Shown: piece after piece, positions 1 through 7,150 of the stretch
Layout of the letters: every line of letters starts with the position of its first letter
Numbering within the stretch: position 1 is the stretch's first letter
Assembly: GCA_029263095.1 (NCBI GenBank)
Contig: JAJCYA010000071.1
Span: 1-38,265 of the forward strand
DNA from: Acidimicrobiia bacterium
Lineage (GTDB): Bacteria > Actinomycetota > Acidimicrobiia > Spongiisociales > UBA11373
Length of the DNA stretch: 38,265 nt
Reading direction: 5' to 3'
Position numbers and translations under genes: made by a program
Notes under the pieces: model-generated
The model's input: only the letters and a program-made list of their open reading frames with translations
What the model was told of the DNA's origin: nothing
Database searches by the model: none

Positions 1-245
1 CCGACGGGGGTACGCCGCTCCGAATGTCGACGACAGACGCTGCAGCCCAACGTTCGTTGAAGCGTCTTGCATCAGCATTTTGTCAGTTTTGTCACAACGC
101 AACGCGCGCGAGGGATCTTCTGAGCACATCGCAACTGAAGCAGACGGCACAACGGCCCGATCGAGCAGGCTCCGCCGTGACAAGCCGCGGGGATGGGTGC
201 CGGTGGCCTCAATCGGCGAGAGACGTGTCGATATGCTCTATTCCT

Positions 246-785
246 ATGGGTGAGTTCCTCCGACGCTCTCGAGTCACTCTCGTGACTTGGTTCATAAACG
301 AAAAGCTCTGGTTCAGGTGGGCGTTGTGCGGGGTTACTGGCTTGGGCATCCCATCCATTTTCGTGGGACCTTTGCGACGTTGGTTCTTTACCACGGGCGA
401 GTCAGCTCTCACCGACCTCGACGGCGTTTGGTTCTTGAAGCTCTTCAACAGCCAGTTCGGAATGCCGCTGCTCGTCGTTCTCTTGCTCAGCTTGCACCTC
501 GGGGCGACGGTGATTGCGAGCTGGTCGACGGCGGCGAGCTACCAAAAGCGGGGGCGGGGGTTGGCGAGGGCACTCCTTGTGTTTGCATGGATCGCCATCA
601 TCGTTGCTGCCATGGCGCTCCAGGAAGATCGCAACCGCTTTTCGGTCGATGCGGCCATTGTGTCGTTCGCTGCAGCGTTTTTGTGGTTGATCCCATACGG
701 CATGCCAGTTGAATCACCAAGCAGCCTCGAGCTCCGAGAGAGTGACCCTCGTCCCCGCTCACCCGGTGGGAGCGAAGGGTCGTAG
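246..785 (+). CDS. hypothetical multi-pass membrane protein
   Basis: A 179-residue protein that I do not recognise. It has about four hydrophobic stretches: near residues 20-40 (after the phenylalanine/tryptophan-rich start), 75-98, 108-126 and 136-155. A short charged, proline-rich tail follows. The frame stays open further upstream to position 24, but that part has no membrane or globular character, so the ATG at 246 is the better start; no clear Shine-Dalgarno sequence precedes it. Its 3' end overlaps the 3' end of the convergent gene at 759-2396 by 27 bases. It lies in the accessory-looking left end of the window among other unrecognised membrane proteins. Function unknown. Confidence 0.5.
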   Translation: MGEFLRRSRVTLVTWFINEKLWFRWALCGVTGLGIPSIFVGPLRRWFFTTGESALTDLDGVWFLKLFNSQFGMPLLVVLLLSLHLGATVIASWSTAASYQKRGRGLARALLVFAWIAIIVAAMALQEDRNRFSVDAAIVSFAAAFLWLIPYGMPVESPSSLELRESDPRPRSPGGSEGS

Positions 786-2396
786 AGGCGGAGTGGATTC
801 AAGTGTCGCTCGATACCGTGCTTTTCCGAGCCAATTCACGGGAGCTCGGGCAAAGGTCAACTTTCCGGGAGGGGCCAGTGCAGCAAAGGCTTGCTTCCTG
901 ACGCGCAAGGCGTAGAGGGCCACCGCGGCCTGGTAGGAAATGACCAACGAAACAACGGTGAGGCGGGACCAGTACCAGGACCGCGATTCGACGTTCGGTA
1001 TCAGGGCGGAAACCGCACCGAGAAACATCACTGCGGCAGCGGCGAAGGTGGTCCAACGGGTTCCCGAGAGCAACCTCGACGCATAATGGCTTGCCCGGCC
1101 AAAGAGAAGTTGGGCATAGGCAAGCGCGGGCACCCCAAACAGGATCGCGGCCAGCAAGTCCGCGCTGGCGTCAAGGCCCACCCGCCGAGACATGTACCAG
1201 AGGCCTCCCATTACCAGGGAGCTGACGGCCCCAGGCACAAACCCGTAATTGAATTGGGGCCTGGATTTCGACTGCACCGAGACCCGAACCATCAAGTCTC
1301 GGTAACGCTCAGCGGTGGGTTCCTCGGGAAAGTGCATGTGAACAGAATTCCCAACGGGGTCGCAGTTACCGTTGGTGGAGTGGTCGGAGTACTCCGCAAC
1401 GAGGATGTCGGTGCTTTCAGGAGCAAACAGCTCGAGATGTGAGCTAGAGGATGTGTGAAAGCCGCCTACTTCAAGACGAATCATCTCAGGCCGCCAGCCC
1501 ACTCGCACCTGGAGGGAGCCTCGAGCCCCCCATGCTCTGTCTGGTTCGACCTCGAACTCGTACGAATACTTGATCACCCTCCGCCGACGAGGCCCATCGA
1601 CCAGAGCAACGGCCAGGTAATTGTCCGACAAGAAGTGCAGCCAATCCGCGTCGATTGCCGCCTTAAGAGCCAGATCATCAATTCGCTCCGTTGCCGCCAG
1701 CGCCAATTCCTGCTCGTTGTCGACCCACCGTCTGGCCGCCACCAGTGCAGCGACAACTCTCGGTTCAATTGCGTAACCGTCACCAAAGAACTTCGTTGGC
1801 TGAGACCTCGCGACCTTGCCGAACTCGAGCCAGATCTCAGCCCATTCCTCATCCGAAACCACCCGATCAAGAGCCGAATCGCAGATCGCCCTTACAACCA
1901 ACCGCGACACCTCCGCGCCAGACGCAAGTGGAAGGGCCGCACCTGCTTCATTTCGCGCGCTAAATGCCTGGAAAGTCTCCTTGGTGAAGAACCCAAGCGG
2001 GAGGAGGGTGGGACCTTCGTCGTAGGCCGGATGAGTTGGGAGAACCCCTAGGTCGGCATCGAGAGATACGGACCATCTCAGGAGTCGACCGTCGATGAAT
2101 CGCCCACTTGCGACACGACGGATTAGACCCCTGCGGTCAAGAGCGCTCTGAAAGACTTCCCGGGCGAGCGCCGAGGACGCCTCGATGCGGCCGTGACCAA
2201 CGCTCGATTCCCCACCACCCGCATTTGCTTGAGAGTCGCCCGGCTTCGTTTCCACCACTTGGAGTCCATCCAATCCCAGAGTCCACACCCCGCGTTCCCA
2301 AACTGTGGAGATTACGCGCTGTCGACGAAGCCTGCCAGCAATCCACGCCCCACTCCCCGTAGCACTTCGTTGAGGGTGATCCTGCCGCAAGCGCAA
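759..2396 (-). CDS. hypothetical protein with C-terminal membrane domain
   Basis: A 545-residue protein that I do not recognise. Residues 1-380 are soluble, with a mixed alpha region around 150-260 and a beta-rich region around 270-380. The C-terminal third holds about four membrane helices near residues 386-403, 411-432, 448-468 and 478-498, followed by a basic tail. The start is uncertain: the 5' end given is a TTG, no good ribosome-binding site is visible, and the first 30 residues are arginine-rich and may not be translated. It overlaps the convergent membrane-protein gene by 27 bases. No catalytic motif is apparent. The layout, a large soluble domain on a membrane anchor, suggests an envelope or sensing role, but that is speculation. 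Confidence 0.6.
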   Translation of the reverse strand: MRLRQDHPQRSATGSGAWIAGRLRRQRVISTVWERGVWTLGLDGLQVVETKPGDSQANAGGGESSVGHGRIEASSALAREVFQSALDRRGLIRRVASGRFIDGRLLRWSVSLDADLGVLPTHPAYDEGPTLLPLGFFTKETFQAFSARNEAGAALPLASGAEVSRLVVRAICDSALDRVVSDEEWAEIWLEFGKVARSQPTKFFGDGYAIEPRVVAALVAARRWVDNEQELALAATERIDDLALKAAIDADWLHFLSDNYLAVALVDGPRRRRVIKYSYEFEVEPDRAWGARGSLQVRVGWRPEMIRLEVGGFHTSSSSHLELFAPESTDILVAEYSDHSTNGNCDPVGNSVHMHFPEEPTAERYRDLMVRVSVQSKSRPQFNYGFVPGAVSSLVMGGLWYMSRRVGLDASADLLAAILFGVPALAYAQLLFGRASHYASRLLSGTRWTTFAAAAVMFLGAVSALIPNVESRSWYWSRLTVVSLVISYQAAVALYALRVRKQAFAALAPPGKLTFARAPVNWLGKARYRATLESTPPLRPFAPTG

Positions 2397-2516
2397 GTAC
2401 GCCTCCTGTTTCGCGCCAACTGGGGTATCGGGCCAGCCGGGAGCAGCGTTTCTTCTGGCGGCCTGTTCGGTCTGGAGATCATCGCTGACGGGGCTTGGAC
2501 CGTCAGCTTCGAGTAG
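2385..2516 (+). pseudogene. possible 3' remnant of an exported beta-rich protein
   Basis: A short open stretch on the plus strand ends in TAG at 2516 and encodes about 43 residues. The last twelve (LEIIADGAWTVSFE-type ending) resemble the C-terminal strand of secreted beta-sandwich proteins of actinobacteria. Nothing upstream in the frame looks like the rest of such a protein, so if real it is a truncated 3' end, cut near the start of the minus-strand gene at 2396. The resemblance is from memory of the family style and is weak. Confidence 0.25.
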
Positions 2517-2750
2517 CAGCTAGGCAGGGGGCCCGGGCGGGAACCCGCGTCCGGCATCACTCAATCGTGCTTACGTAAGCCGCCCTTTAACGCCACGGAG
2601 AGATACTGCAAAGCGCCAGTTCCTTGTTCTTTCCGCCGCTGGTGCGCGGCAGCTGGCCTATGGGTCGGTTGAGTCGGCGACAACATTCCTCGACAGGTGC
2701 CTCATGGACGCGTCAAGCGATGCCGCTTGACCCACTGTCTCGGTCAAGCG
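2397..2750. other. gene-poor interval
   Basis: This 354-base gap lies upstream of the minus-strand gene that starts at 2396. It contains most of the possible gene remnant ending at 2516, a small GC hairpin at 2537-2548 (GCGGG, two-base loop, CCCGC) and a perfect 12-base palindrome at 2569-2580. Any promoter for the 2396 gene should lie here, but I cannot pick a convincing -10/-35 pair. Confidence 0.4.
2569..2580. repeat. 12-base perfect palindrome
   Basis: GCTTACGTAAGC reads the same on both strands. It is AT-rich at the centre, in contrast to its GC-rich surroundings, and sits about 170 bases upstream of the gene starting at 2396 and downstream of the gene ending at 2751. It could be a dimeric regulator site or chance. 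Confidence 0.3.
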
Positions 2751-3110
2751 CTACATCTGACTCTTGCGGTATGCCTGGCCGAGCTGCACTGCCCGATGGA
2801 GGGCCGCCTCTTTGGCTGCGTCACGGTCCGACGGATTCGAGAAAGTGTCAGTTCGCACATCAACCGACCGTGCGGATGTCTGGATGGAGTACACGACGTC
2901 GAAATCCGAACCCTTCTCGAAGATGTCGGGGATCAATCGCTTCCTACGTTCCTGCTGGACCAGAAGCAGGGTCGTGAGGGCTTCGACATCCTCGGCCGGC
3001 ACGTCACCGCCACGGGGCAATGGCTTCGGTGGTCGAACATCCTGTCGTTGTATGAGGTCAAGCTCGAGCTCAACTAGCTCGTAGTCCGCTAGCTCTTGGA
3101 CATCACCCAT
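2751..3110 (-). CDS. small acidic hypothetical protein
   Basis: A 119-residue soluble protein, rich in acidic residues at the N-terminus and in alternating charges throughout, with no membrane segment or signal peptide. I do not recognise a family. It begins 50 bases after the stop of the membrane protein at 3161-4186 on the same strand, so the two are probably co-transcribed together with the small basic protein at 4205-4342. The first residues (MGDVQELADYELVELELDL) would form an acidic helix. It may be a cytoplasmic partner of the membrane protein; this is inference from spacing only. Confidence 0.55.
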   Translation of the reverse strand: MGDVQELADYELVELELDLIQRQDVRPPKPLPRGGDVPAEDVEALTTLLLVQQERRKRLIPDIFEKGSDFDVVYSIQTSARSVDVRTDTFSNPSDRDAAKEAALHRAVQLGQAYRKSQM

Positions 3111-3160
3111 GTGAACTCCCGCTCGTAACTCGTGTCAGTTTGCGATTTACTGGTTCAAGT

Positions 3161-4186
3161 TCATTGACCACGCCTGCGGCGCAAGACCAACCCCACAATC
3201 CAACCTGCTGCGAAGCTGGCTGCGGCTGCTCGGACGCCACCCCACACAGATCTTCGTTGATCCGTGTCCGGCGATGGTGCCTTCCCAGGTGCTCTGAGCT
3301 TGTCAGTGGCGTTTTCCCATTTGTGCGCGCCTTCCCATTCCAATCCCCAAGCTGCGAGCTTGGTGAGTTCTCCCCAGAAAGTCCGTTCTTCGCTCGCACT
3401 ATCGGGCAATCGATACCCGAGTGATGCCGCCAACTCACCACGGCTGAGGTCGACAAGGGCTCGAAGCGCTTGCCCGTAATCCTCGGCTACAGACACCGCG
3501 AACGCGTAGAAGATTGGAGTCAATCCGACGGCCGCGGCAGCCCAGTAATAGAGGGATGGCGAGTCTGCGGCTATCGCACCGTAAACCGAAACGGCAGAAA
3601 ACAGCACAGCTAGCCAAATGCTGCCGACCCAGGTGTTCATTGAAGTGGTGGTTGCCTCAAGTCGGTTGGTGATGGCGTCCGGTGCGACCGCGATGAGGCG
3701 GTCCCAAAGGGTCACGGTGTCGAGGCCGTATCGGTCTGGCCCATAGTCTTCACCCGCCCGGAGAGTATTGCCCAGGCGTGTCGACATCACTCGCGACGCT
3801 TCACCCGGGTACTGCCGCAGCCGCTCAGCGACTCCCCCTGCGTCGGCTGCGGATTCGACGCTGTTTCGGAGGGTTCGTCGTTTGTCGAGGTGCCTCGTCT
3901 CCCGCCACCGTCGGAGCCACCCTGGCCGCAGGTGATACCCCTCGAGAACTCGATAGAGCTGGCGCGACAGCGCTGCGGCGATCGCAGCGAGAGCGACGGA
4001 CAGCGAGACGGCGAGCGCGATCTGCTGGCTGCCATTGAGGTCAGCCACATCGGCAAGAACGCCCGAGTCGTCGAGCGCAGGAAACACGGAGAGCGAGAAC
4101 AGGCCGACCACAGCGATGCTTGGTAGCCACCAGGCACGGATGTCACCAACTAGCGAATCCACTATGCCCGAGGAGATATCCTTCAT
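3161..4186 (-). CDS. hypothetical membrane protein
   Basis: A 341-residue protein with five predicted membrane segments: residues 18-38, 53-73, 187-207, 212-234, and a C-terminal one near 317-336 that ends in an arginine-rich tail. A basic cytoplasmic segment of about 110 residues separates the first two pairs and a charged, tryptophan-containing loop precedes the last. I do not recognise the family. It lies in the middle of a minus-strand run of three genes (4342-4205, 4186-3161, 3110-2751) with gaps of 18 and 50 bases. The ATG at 4186 has no strong ribosome-binding site, so translation may depend on the upstream small gene. Confidence 0.6.
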   Translation of the reverse strand: MKDISSGIVDSLVGDIRAWWLPSIAVVGLFSLSVFPALDDSGVLADVADLNGSQQIALAVSLSVALAAIAAALSRQLYRVLEGYHLRPGWLRRWRETRHLDKRRTLRNSVESAADAGGVAERLRQYPGEASRVMSTRLGNTLRAGEDYGPDRYGLDTVTLWDRLIAVAPDAITNRLEATTTSMNTWVGSIWLAVLFSAVSVYGAIAADSPSLYYWAAAAVGLTPIFYAFAVSVAEDYGQALRALVDLSRGELAASLGYRLPDSASEERTFWGELTKLAAWGLEWEGAHKWENATDKLRAPGKAPSPDTDQRRSVWGGVRAAAASFAAGWIVGLVLRRRRGQ

Positions 4187-4204
4187 TTTGGTCGAAGCGC
4201 GCGA

Positions 4205-4342
4205 TCAGTCGCGGGTGGGCCTACCTGGCTTCTGGGGCTTACCTGTTCCTGGCGGCGGGCTCTTCTTCTCAACGGGTTGCCGTCGGTCCTTCGTGGGTGC
4301 GGGCTTCGGTGCGGGTCCGTCCCTATTCCTTCCAACTGCCAT
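4205..4342 (-). CDS. small basic proline/lysine-rich protein
   Basis: A 45-residue reading frame (MAVGRNRDGPAPKPAPTKDR...) rich in proline, lysine and arginine, probably disordered. A plausible ribosome-binding site, ACAGGA, lies about 7 bases before the ATG, and the stop is 18 bases from the start of the membrane-protein gene. The spacing and start signal are the main reasons to call it; low complexity makes it hard to distinguish from chance. It could serve as a leader gene that couples translation of the next gene. Confidence 0.35.
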   Translation of the reverse strand: MAVGRNRDGPAPKPAPTKDRRQPVEKKSPPPGTGKPQKPGRPTRD

Positions 4343-4975
4343 TGGTACATCCTGTCGGTTTTGTGCCGCTGAAGAATCAGCAGCGCTTAGCCCGTTACTG
4401 ACCTTATACGTCCAGCGCCACAGATGTACACGCGATTTCATAGCCCGAGCACGAGTTCAGGATGCCGGGAACGATGGGTTCTGGGATTCGCCGCTCTTGA
4501 CTTGACCACTGCCGTCGTCGATGTGGCATTCGCGCCTGCGTGACAAGCTCAACTCGTCAGGGAAAAACGCGTATGGCCAGCTTGCGCATCTCGGCCACAT
4601 CGCGGCCACAAGCCACCTCGAACGAACTCGAGCCGACTCTTCGCAAAGTGAATCAGAAGATCCGCGTTGAACCCGAGAGTGCGGGCTGCGAATCAGAGAA
4701 CGCTGTAGTTGATGCGACTCCAGGAGAGATGGCAGAGGGCCTGTCCTGCCTTCACACGGCAGAGGTCACTGGTTCGATCCCAGTAGCGCCCACACCGCAG
4801 GACTCGACTGGCCGAGGCTTACGTCGGTCGACCCCCGCCTCCAGCGACAGATGCCTTCGGGTGGTCGGATGGAGCCCCCTTCGCACCTGTTCGTGACCTT
4901 CATTCCCGATCCTCTTTTGACCGTGCTCGATATAGTTTGATCAGGCAGCCAGATTCCGAGGAAGGTGGCCGGACG
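4343..4975. other. intergenic stretch holding a truncated tRNA
   Basis: About 630 bases with no supported protein gene. The interval should hold the promoter of the minus-strand module starting at 4342 and the leader of the zinc-ribbon frame at 4976. The only recognisable item is the tRNA 3' fragment ending near 4795. Open frames crossing it run through the tRNA fragment and are not credible. Confidence 0.5.
4725..4795 (+). pseudogene. truncated tRNA-Val (CAC) 3' part
   Basis: The 3' half of a tRNA is intact. The anticodon stem is CTGCC/GGCAG (4746-4750 with 4758-4762) around the loop TTCACAC, giving anticodon CAC. A variable loop is followed by the T arm ACTGG-TTCGATC-CCAGT (4768-4784) and the acceptor strand AGCGCCC with discriminator A at 4792. 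The matching 5' strand GGGCGCT is missing: upstream there is only a D-loop-like piece (TGGCAGAGGGCC) with extra bases. The end is CAC instead of CCA. It therefore cannot fold as a tRNA and looks like the copy of a tRNA 3' end left by site-specific integration. Confidence 0.6.
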
Positions 4976-5305
4976 ATGGCACTGGAGAGTCGCCCGGAAT
5001 GCTCAGGCAAGGTCTCAGATGCAACTTTGGTGTGTCCGCATTGCGGTCATCCGATGAAACCGCAGGATTCGCCGTGTACCCCTGCCAAGCAGTTTCTTGA
5101 GATCAAGCGCGCCACAGGAGCGCAAATCTGGGTGCTCCGCTGGAAGGACGCACGGGCCGAGGTGGTCTCGGCTGATGAGCCGGAGAGCGCTTGCGCCCGG
5201 ATCGACGGCCGTCGTCGTGAGGAGCCGCTGAGCGAACTGAGTCCGTCTCGCGGCGTCCGAGGCCATCCGACCCTTCCGGCAGACCCGTGGGCCAGAAACC
5301 CGTGA
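4976..5305 (+). CDS. worn zinc-ribbon protein
   Basis: A 109-residue frame starting at an ATG preceded by GAGGAAGG about 10 bases upstream. The first 30 residues match the common N-terminal zinc ribbon (CPxC, short spacer, CPHCG), but the first cysteine is replaced (RPEC), leaving only three of four metal ligands. After residue 40 the sequence drifts into arginine/proline-rich text without domain character. In intact relatives the ribbon is followed by a membrane helix or other domain, which is absent here. The gene lies between two tRNA-like fragments and is probably decaying or a fragment. Confidence 0.4.
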   Translation: MALESRPECSGKVSDATLVCPHCGHPMKPQDSPCTPAKQFLEIKRATGAQIWVLRWKDARAEVVSADEPESACARIDGRRREEPLSELSPSRGVRGHPTLPADPWARNP

Positions 5306-5358
5306 CACGTATCAGCCGCTGATCCGGGGTGCGGCGAGACGCAATACATCAGGTCGGA

Positions 5359-5450
5359 GGGCGAATCGGTTTCAAACCCCCGACCAGCAAAGGGAGCCGT
5401 CGGACTTTCGCACGGCAGGGTCACAAGTTCGATCCTTGTAGCGCCCACCA
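5359..5450 (+). pseudogene. degenerate tRNA-like sequence with encoded CCA
   Basis: The 3' end has a perfect T arm, ACAAG-TTCGATC-CTTGT (5423-5439), acceptor strand AGCGCCC, discriminator A and an encoded CCA (5448-5450). GGGCG at 5359-5363 can pair with the CGCCC of the acceptor, giving a 92-base tRNA-like unit, but the next two pairs mismatch. The middle does not give normal D and anticodon arms: it folds instead as GCCGT/ACGGC with an 11-base loop, plus a GGTTT-C-AAACC palindrome. Its acceptor strand is the same as that of the fragment ending at 4795. Probably a tRNA remnant at an old integration site; a functional class II or otherwise odd tRNA is less likely. Confidence 0.45.
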
Positions 5451-5492
5451 GATGGAATTCCCACTATTGCGAGGGTTGCCCAGCCCCTCGTA

Positions 5493-6653
5493 TCACCGAA
5501 CCAGCCGAATCGGCATCTGGTCGATGATCGAGGCGAGCAGTGCTTGCAGATCGCTCGGGTTGGTGGTGGTCGTCCCCCAGCCGATCCCCCTGGCGAGCGA
5601 CTCGTTGAATGCGACATCGCCGGCGAGGCAGGGATGCGACGAGCGCGATTGCTGATGGAGGGTCACGGAGAAGATATCGAGGTCCTCCGCGGCGGCTCGG
5701 TTGGCAGCCGCAGTAGCAGCTGTCTTGCCGGCGCCCACTGGATCGTCGTCTTCGAGGAGGCACGGAACCCCGTCGGTGACGAGCACGATGACACGCTGCA
5801 CATCGGGACTACCCCGTCCCTGGTTCAGGATCATTTCGCGACCGCGGTCGATGCCGATACCGAGGTCGGTGCCGTAGCAGGGACCGCCCCGCCTTCCGGC
5901 GCTGCTGCACTCCCGCATTCCGTCTAGAGCCGAATGAAGCCCGCCCTGACCGGTGCTGAGCACGGTGAGTGGCGCCTCATCGATGGTGTCTCTAGCGAAG
6001 GACACCACGCCCACCTGCACACCTTCGGCGTACTCGAGCGCAAAGGTGTCGATGAGAGCCTTGTCGGCCTCCACAGCAAAGGGAATCTCCTCGAGGAACG
6101 AGACGGTGACGTCCTGCACGATGACGATGTCGGCAACCACATCTCGAGCCGCGACGGCGACGGCGGTCACATCCACATTGTCTACTCCGACGACCCCGGC
6201 GAAGAAGGTTGACACCGGGTTGCCATTCTGTTGCGACCGCCGGGTCGTCACCTGGATCCCGTTGACCGGTGTTCCGTACGGGTAGAACGTCGATGTGGCG
6301 GCGTCCCAAAACCCGAGTGAGACATCGCCACCGGTGAGAATCGGGCCATGACCCGCATCGTTGGCGCTGGCGTATTGGATGGCCAGATTCTGGACCGATT
6401 GGCTATTGGGCAACCCGTCGGCAGCGGCGATGACTGCTGCGTCGGCCGCCGTCTGGAGCTCCGCCCGCGTCGTATAGATCTGGGCGACATCGATGGCGAG
6501 TGCGGCCATTCCCAACAGGGGGACCATCAGAATCCCGATCAGCACCAGTGTGGCGCCTCGATCTGAGGCAAAGTCTTTGGACACCCATCTCCTGAGCCGA
6601 CCGCGCACTGAGGGTGGATGTGCCTTCCCGACCGGATGAGTCTTCTTCTTCAA
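5493..6653 (-). CDS. TadG-like protein with von Willebrand A domain
   Basis: A 386-residue envelope protein of the TadE/TadG pilus-assembly type. A basic N-terminus is followed by one membrane helix (about residues 34-56) and the typical helix with the YTTRAELQTAADAA pattern (about 59-75), then a linker and a von Willebrand factor A domain from about 173. The metal site is altered: residues 181-185 read DVTVS where DxSxS is usual; the later VTDG motif is kept. The start is TTG with a strong GAGGAGG ribbon 6 bases upstream, and a large hairpin lies just before it. TadG proteins help anchor or assemble Flp-type pili, but no tad ATPase or flp gene is visible here, so a pilus role is inferred only from family. 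Confidence 0.8.
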   Translation of the reverse strand: MKKKTHPVGKAHPPSVRGRLRRWVSKDFASDRGATLVLIGILMVPLLGMAALAIDVAQIYTTRAELQTAADAAVIAAADGLPNSQSVQNLAIQYASANDAGHGPILTGGDVSLGFWDAATSTFYPYGTPVNGIQVTTRRSQQNGNPVSTFFAGVVGVDNVDVTAVAVAARDVVADIVIVQDVTVSFLEEIPFAVEADKALIDTFALEYAEGVQVGVVSFARDTIDEAPLTVLSTGQGGLHSALDGMRECSSAGRRGGPCYGTDLGIGIDRGREMILNQGRGSPDVQRVIVLVTDGVPCLLEDDDPVGAGKTAATAAANRAAAEDLDIFSVTLHQQSRSSHPCLAGDVAFNESLARGIGWGTTTTNPSDLQALLASIIDQMPIRLVR

Positions 6654-6672
6654 GGTCTGCCTCCTCTGTGAC

Positions 6673-6713
6673 TAGTGCGAATGGGGGCACCAGGGGGACA
6701 CCCTCGCACTAGC
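6673..6713 (-). promoter_or_regulatory. stem-loop in leader of the vWA gene
   Basis: A perfect 9-base inverted repeat, CTAGTGCGA (6673-6681) and TCGCACTAG (6705-6713), extended by a GGG/CCC pairing inside. It lies 20 bases upstream of the TTG start at 6653 and only a few bases before the GAGGAGG ribosome-binding site. There is no T-run after it on either strand, so it is not a standard terminator. It could act as an operator, an mRNA-stabilising leader structure, or a processing site between the OmpA-like operon upstream and the vWA gene. Confidence 0.55.
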
Positions 6714-6832
6714 TGACCTCCTGGTCATCCTCAAGATTGCCCAAAAAGCGTGATCATTGGGGCATGGCTACCGGTCGGTGTCAGATGGGCTGTGAACCCC
6801 GAAACACGCGTCAGGCGCCGACGTTGCCTGCG

Positions 6833-7150
6833 TCAGTTCTCGAGGTCGCTCGTGGCGCTTTCGGTCTCGGTACGTACGGCACCCGGCAGCATCGACTCGA
6901 GCCCAACTATGCGAGCCTCCCGCTCTTCTATTGCGCTCTTGAGTGCCGGAACGGAGGCTGCGGCTCGTTTGGCAGCCTGGAGCTCGCTGTGGGTGGCATC
7001 GAGTTCGGTCTCGAGCTCGGCGATCGACTCTTCGGGGCTTCCAACAGGGTAGGTCGGCTTGATGCGGGCTCGGATCATCCAGGCGCCGACGAAACCGACC
7101 ACTGCGGCTGCGGCTATGAAGAAGGCAATCTGTCCAATGAGCCAGATCAC
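6833..7150 (-). CDS. small membrane-anchored coiled-coil protein
   Basis: A 105-residue protein with one N-terminal membrane helix (about residues 3-25, ending at a basic patch) and then a heptad-rich coiled coil from about residue 40 to 90. The start overlaps the stop of the BON/OmpA-like gene by four bases, so the two are translationally coupled and likely act together. I do not recognise a family. A membrane-tethered coiled coil beside an OmpA-like protein suggests a structural or spacer role in the cell envelope; this is inference. Confidence 0.7.
   Translation of the reverse strand: MIWLIGQIAFFIAAAAVVGFVGAWMIRARIKPTYPVGSPEESIAELETELDATHSELQAAKRAAASVPALKSAIEEREARIVGLESMLPGAVRTETESATSDLEN

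Noticed and set aside
4540-4896. A 118-codon plus-strand frame
   Set aside because: It runs straight through the truncated tRNA and has no coding character or start signal.
4725-5450. Two tRNA-like pieces considered as functional tRNA genes
   Set aside because: The first has no 5' acceptor strand; the second lacks normal D and anticodon arms.
5047-5617. Minus-strand frames whose translations contain GATRIELVT and KDRTCDP
   Set aside because: These peptides are well-known artefacts of translating the antisense strand of a tRNA T arm and acceptor; they come from the tRNA-like sequence ending at 5450.
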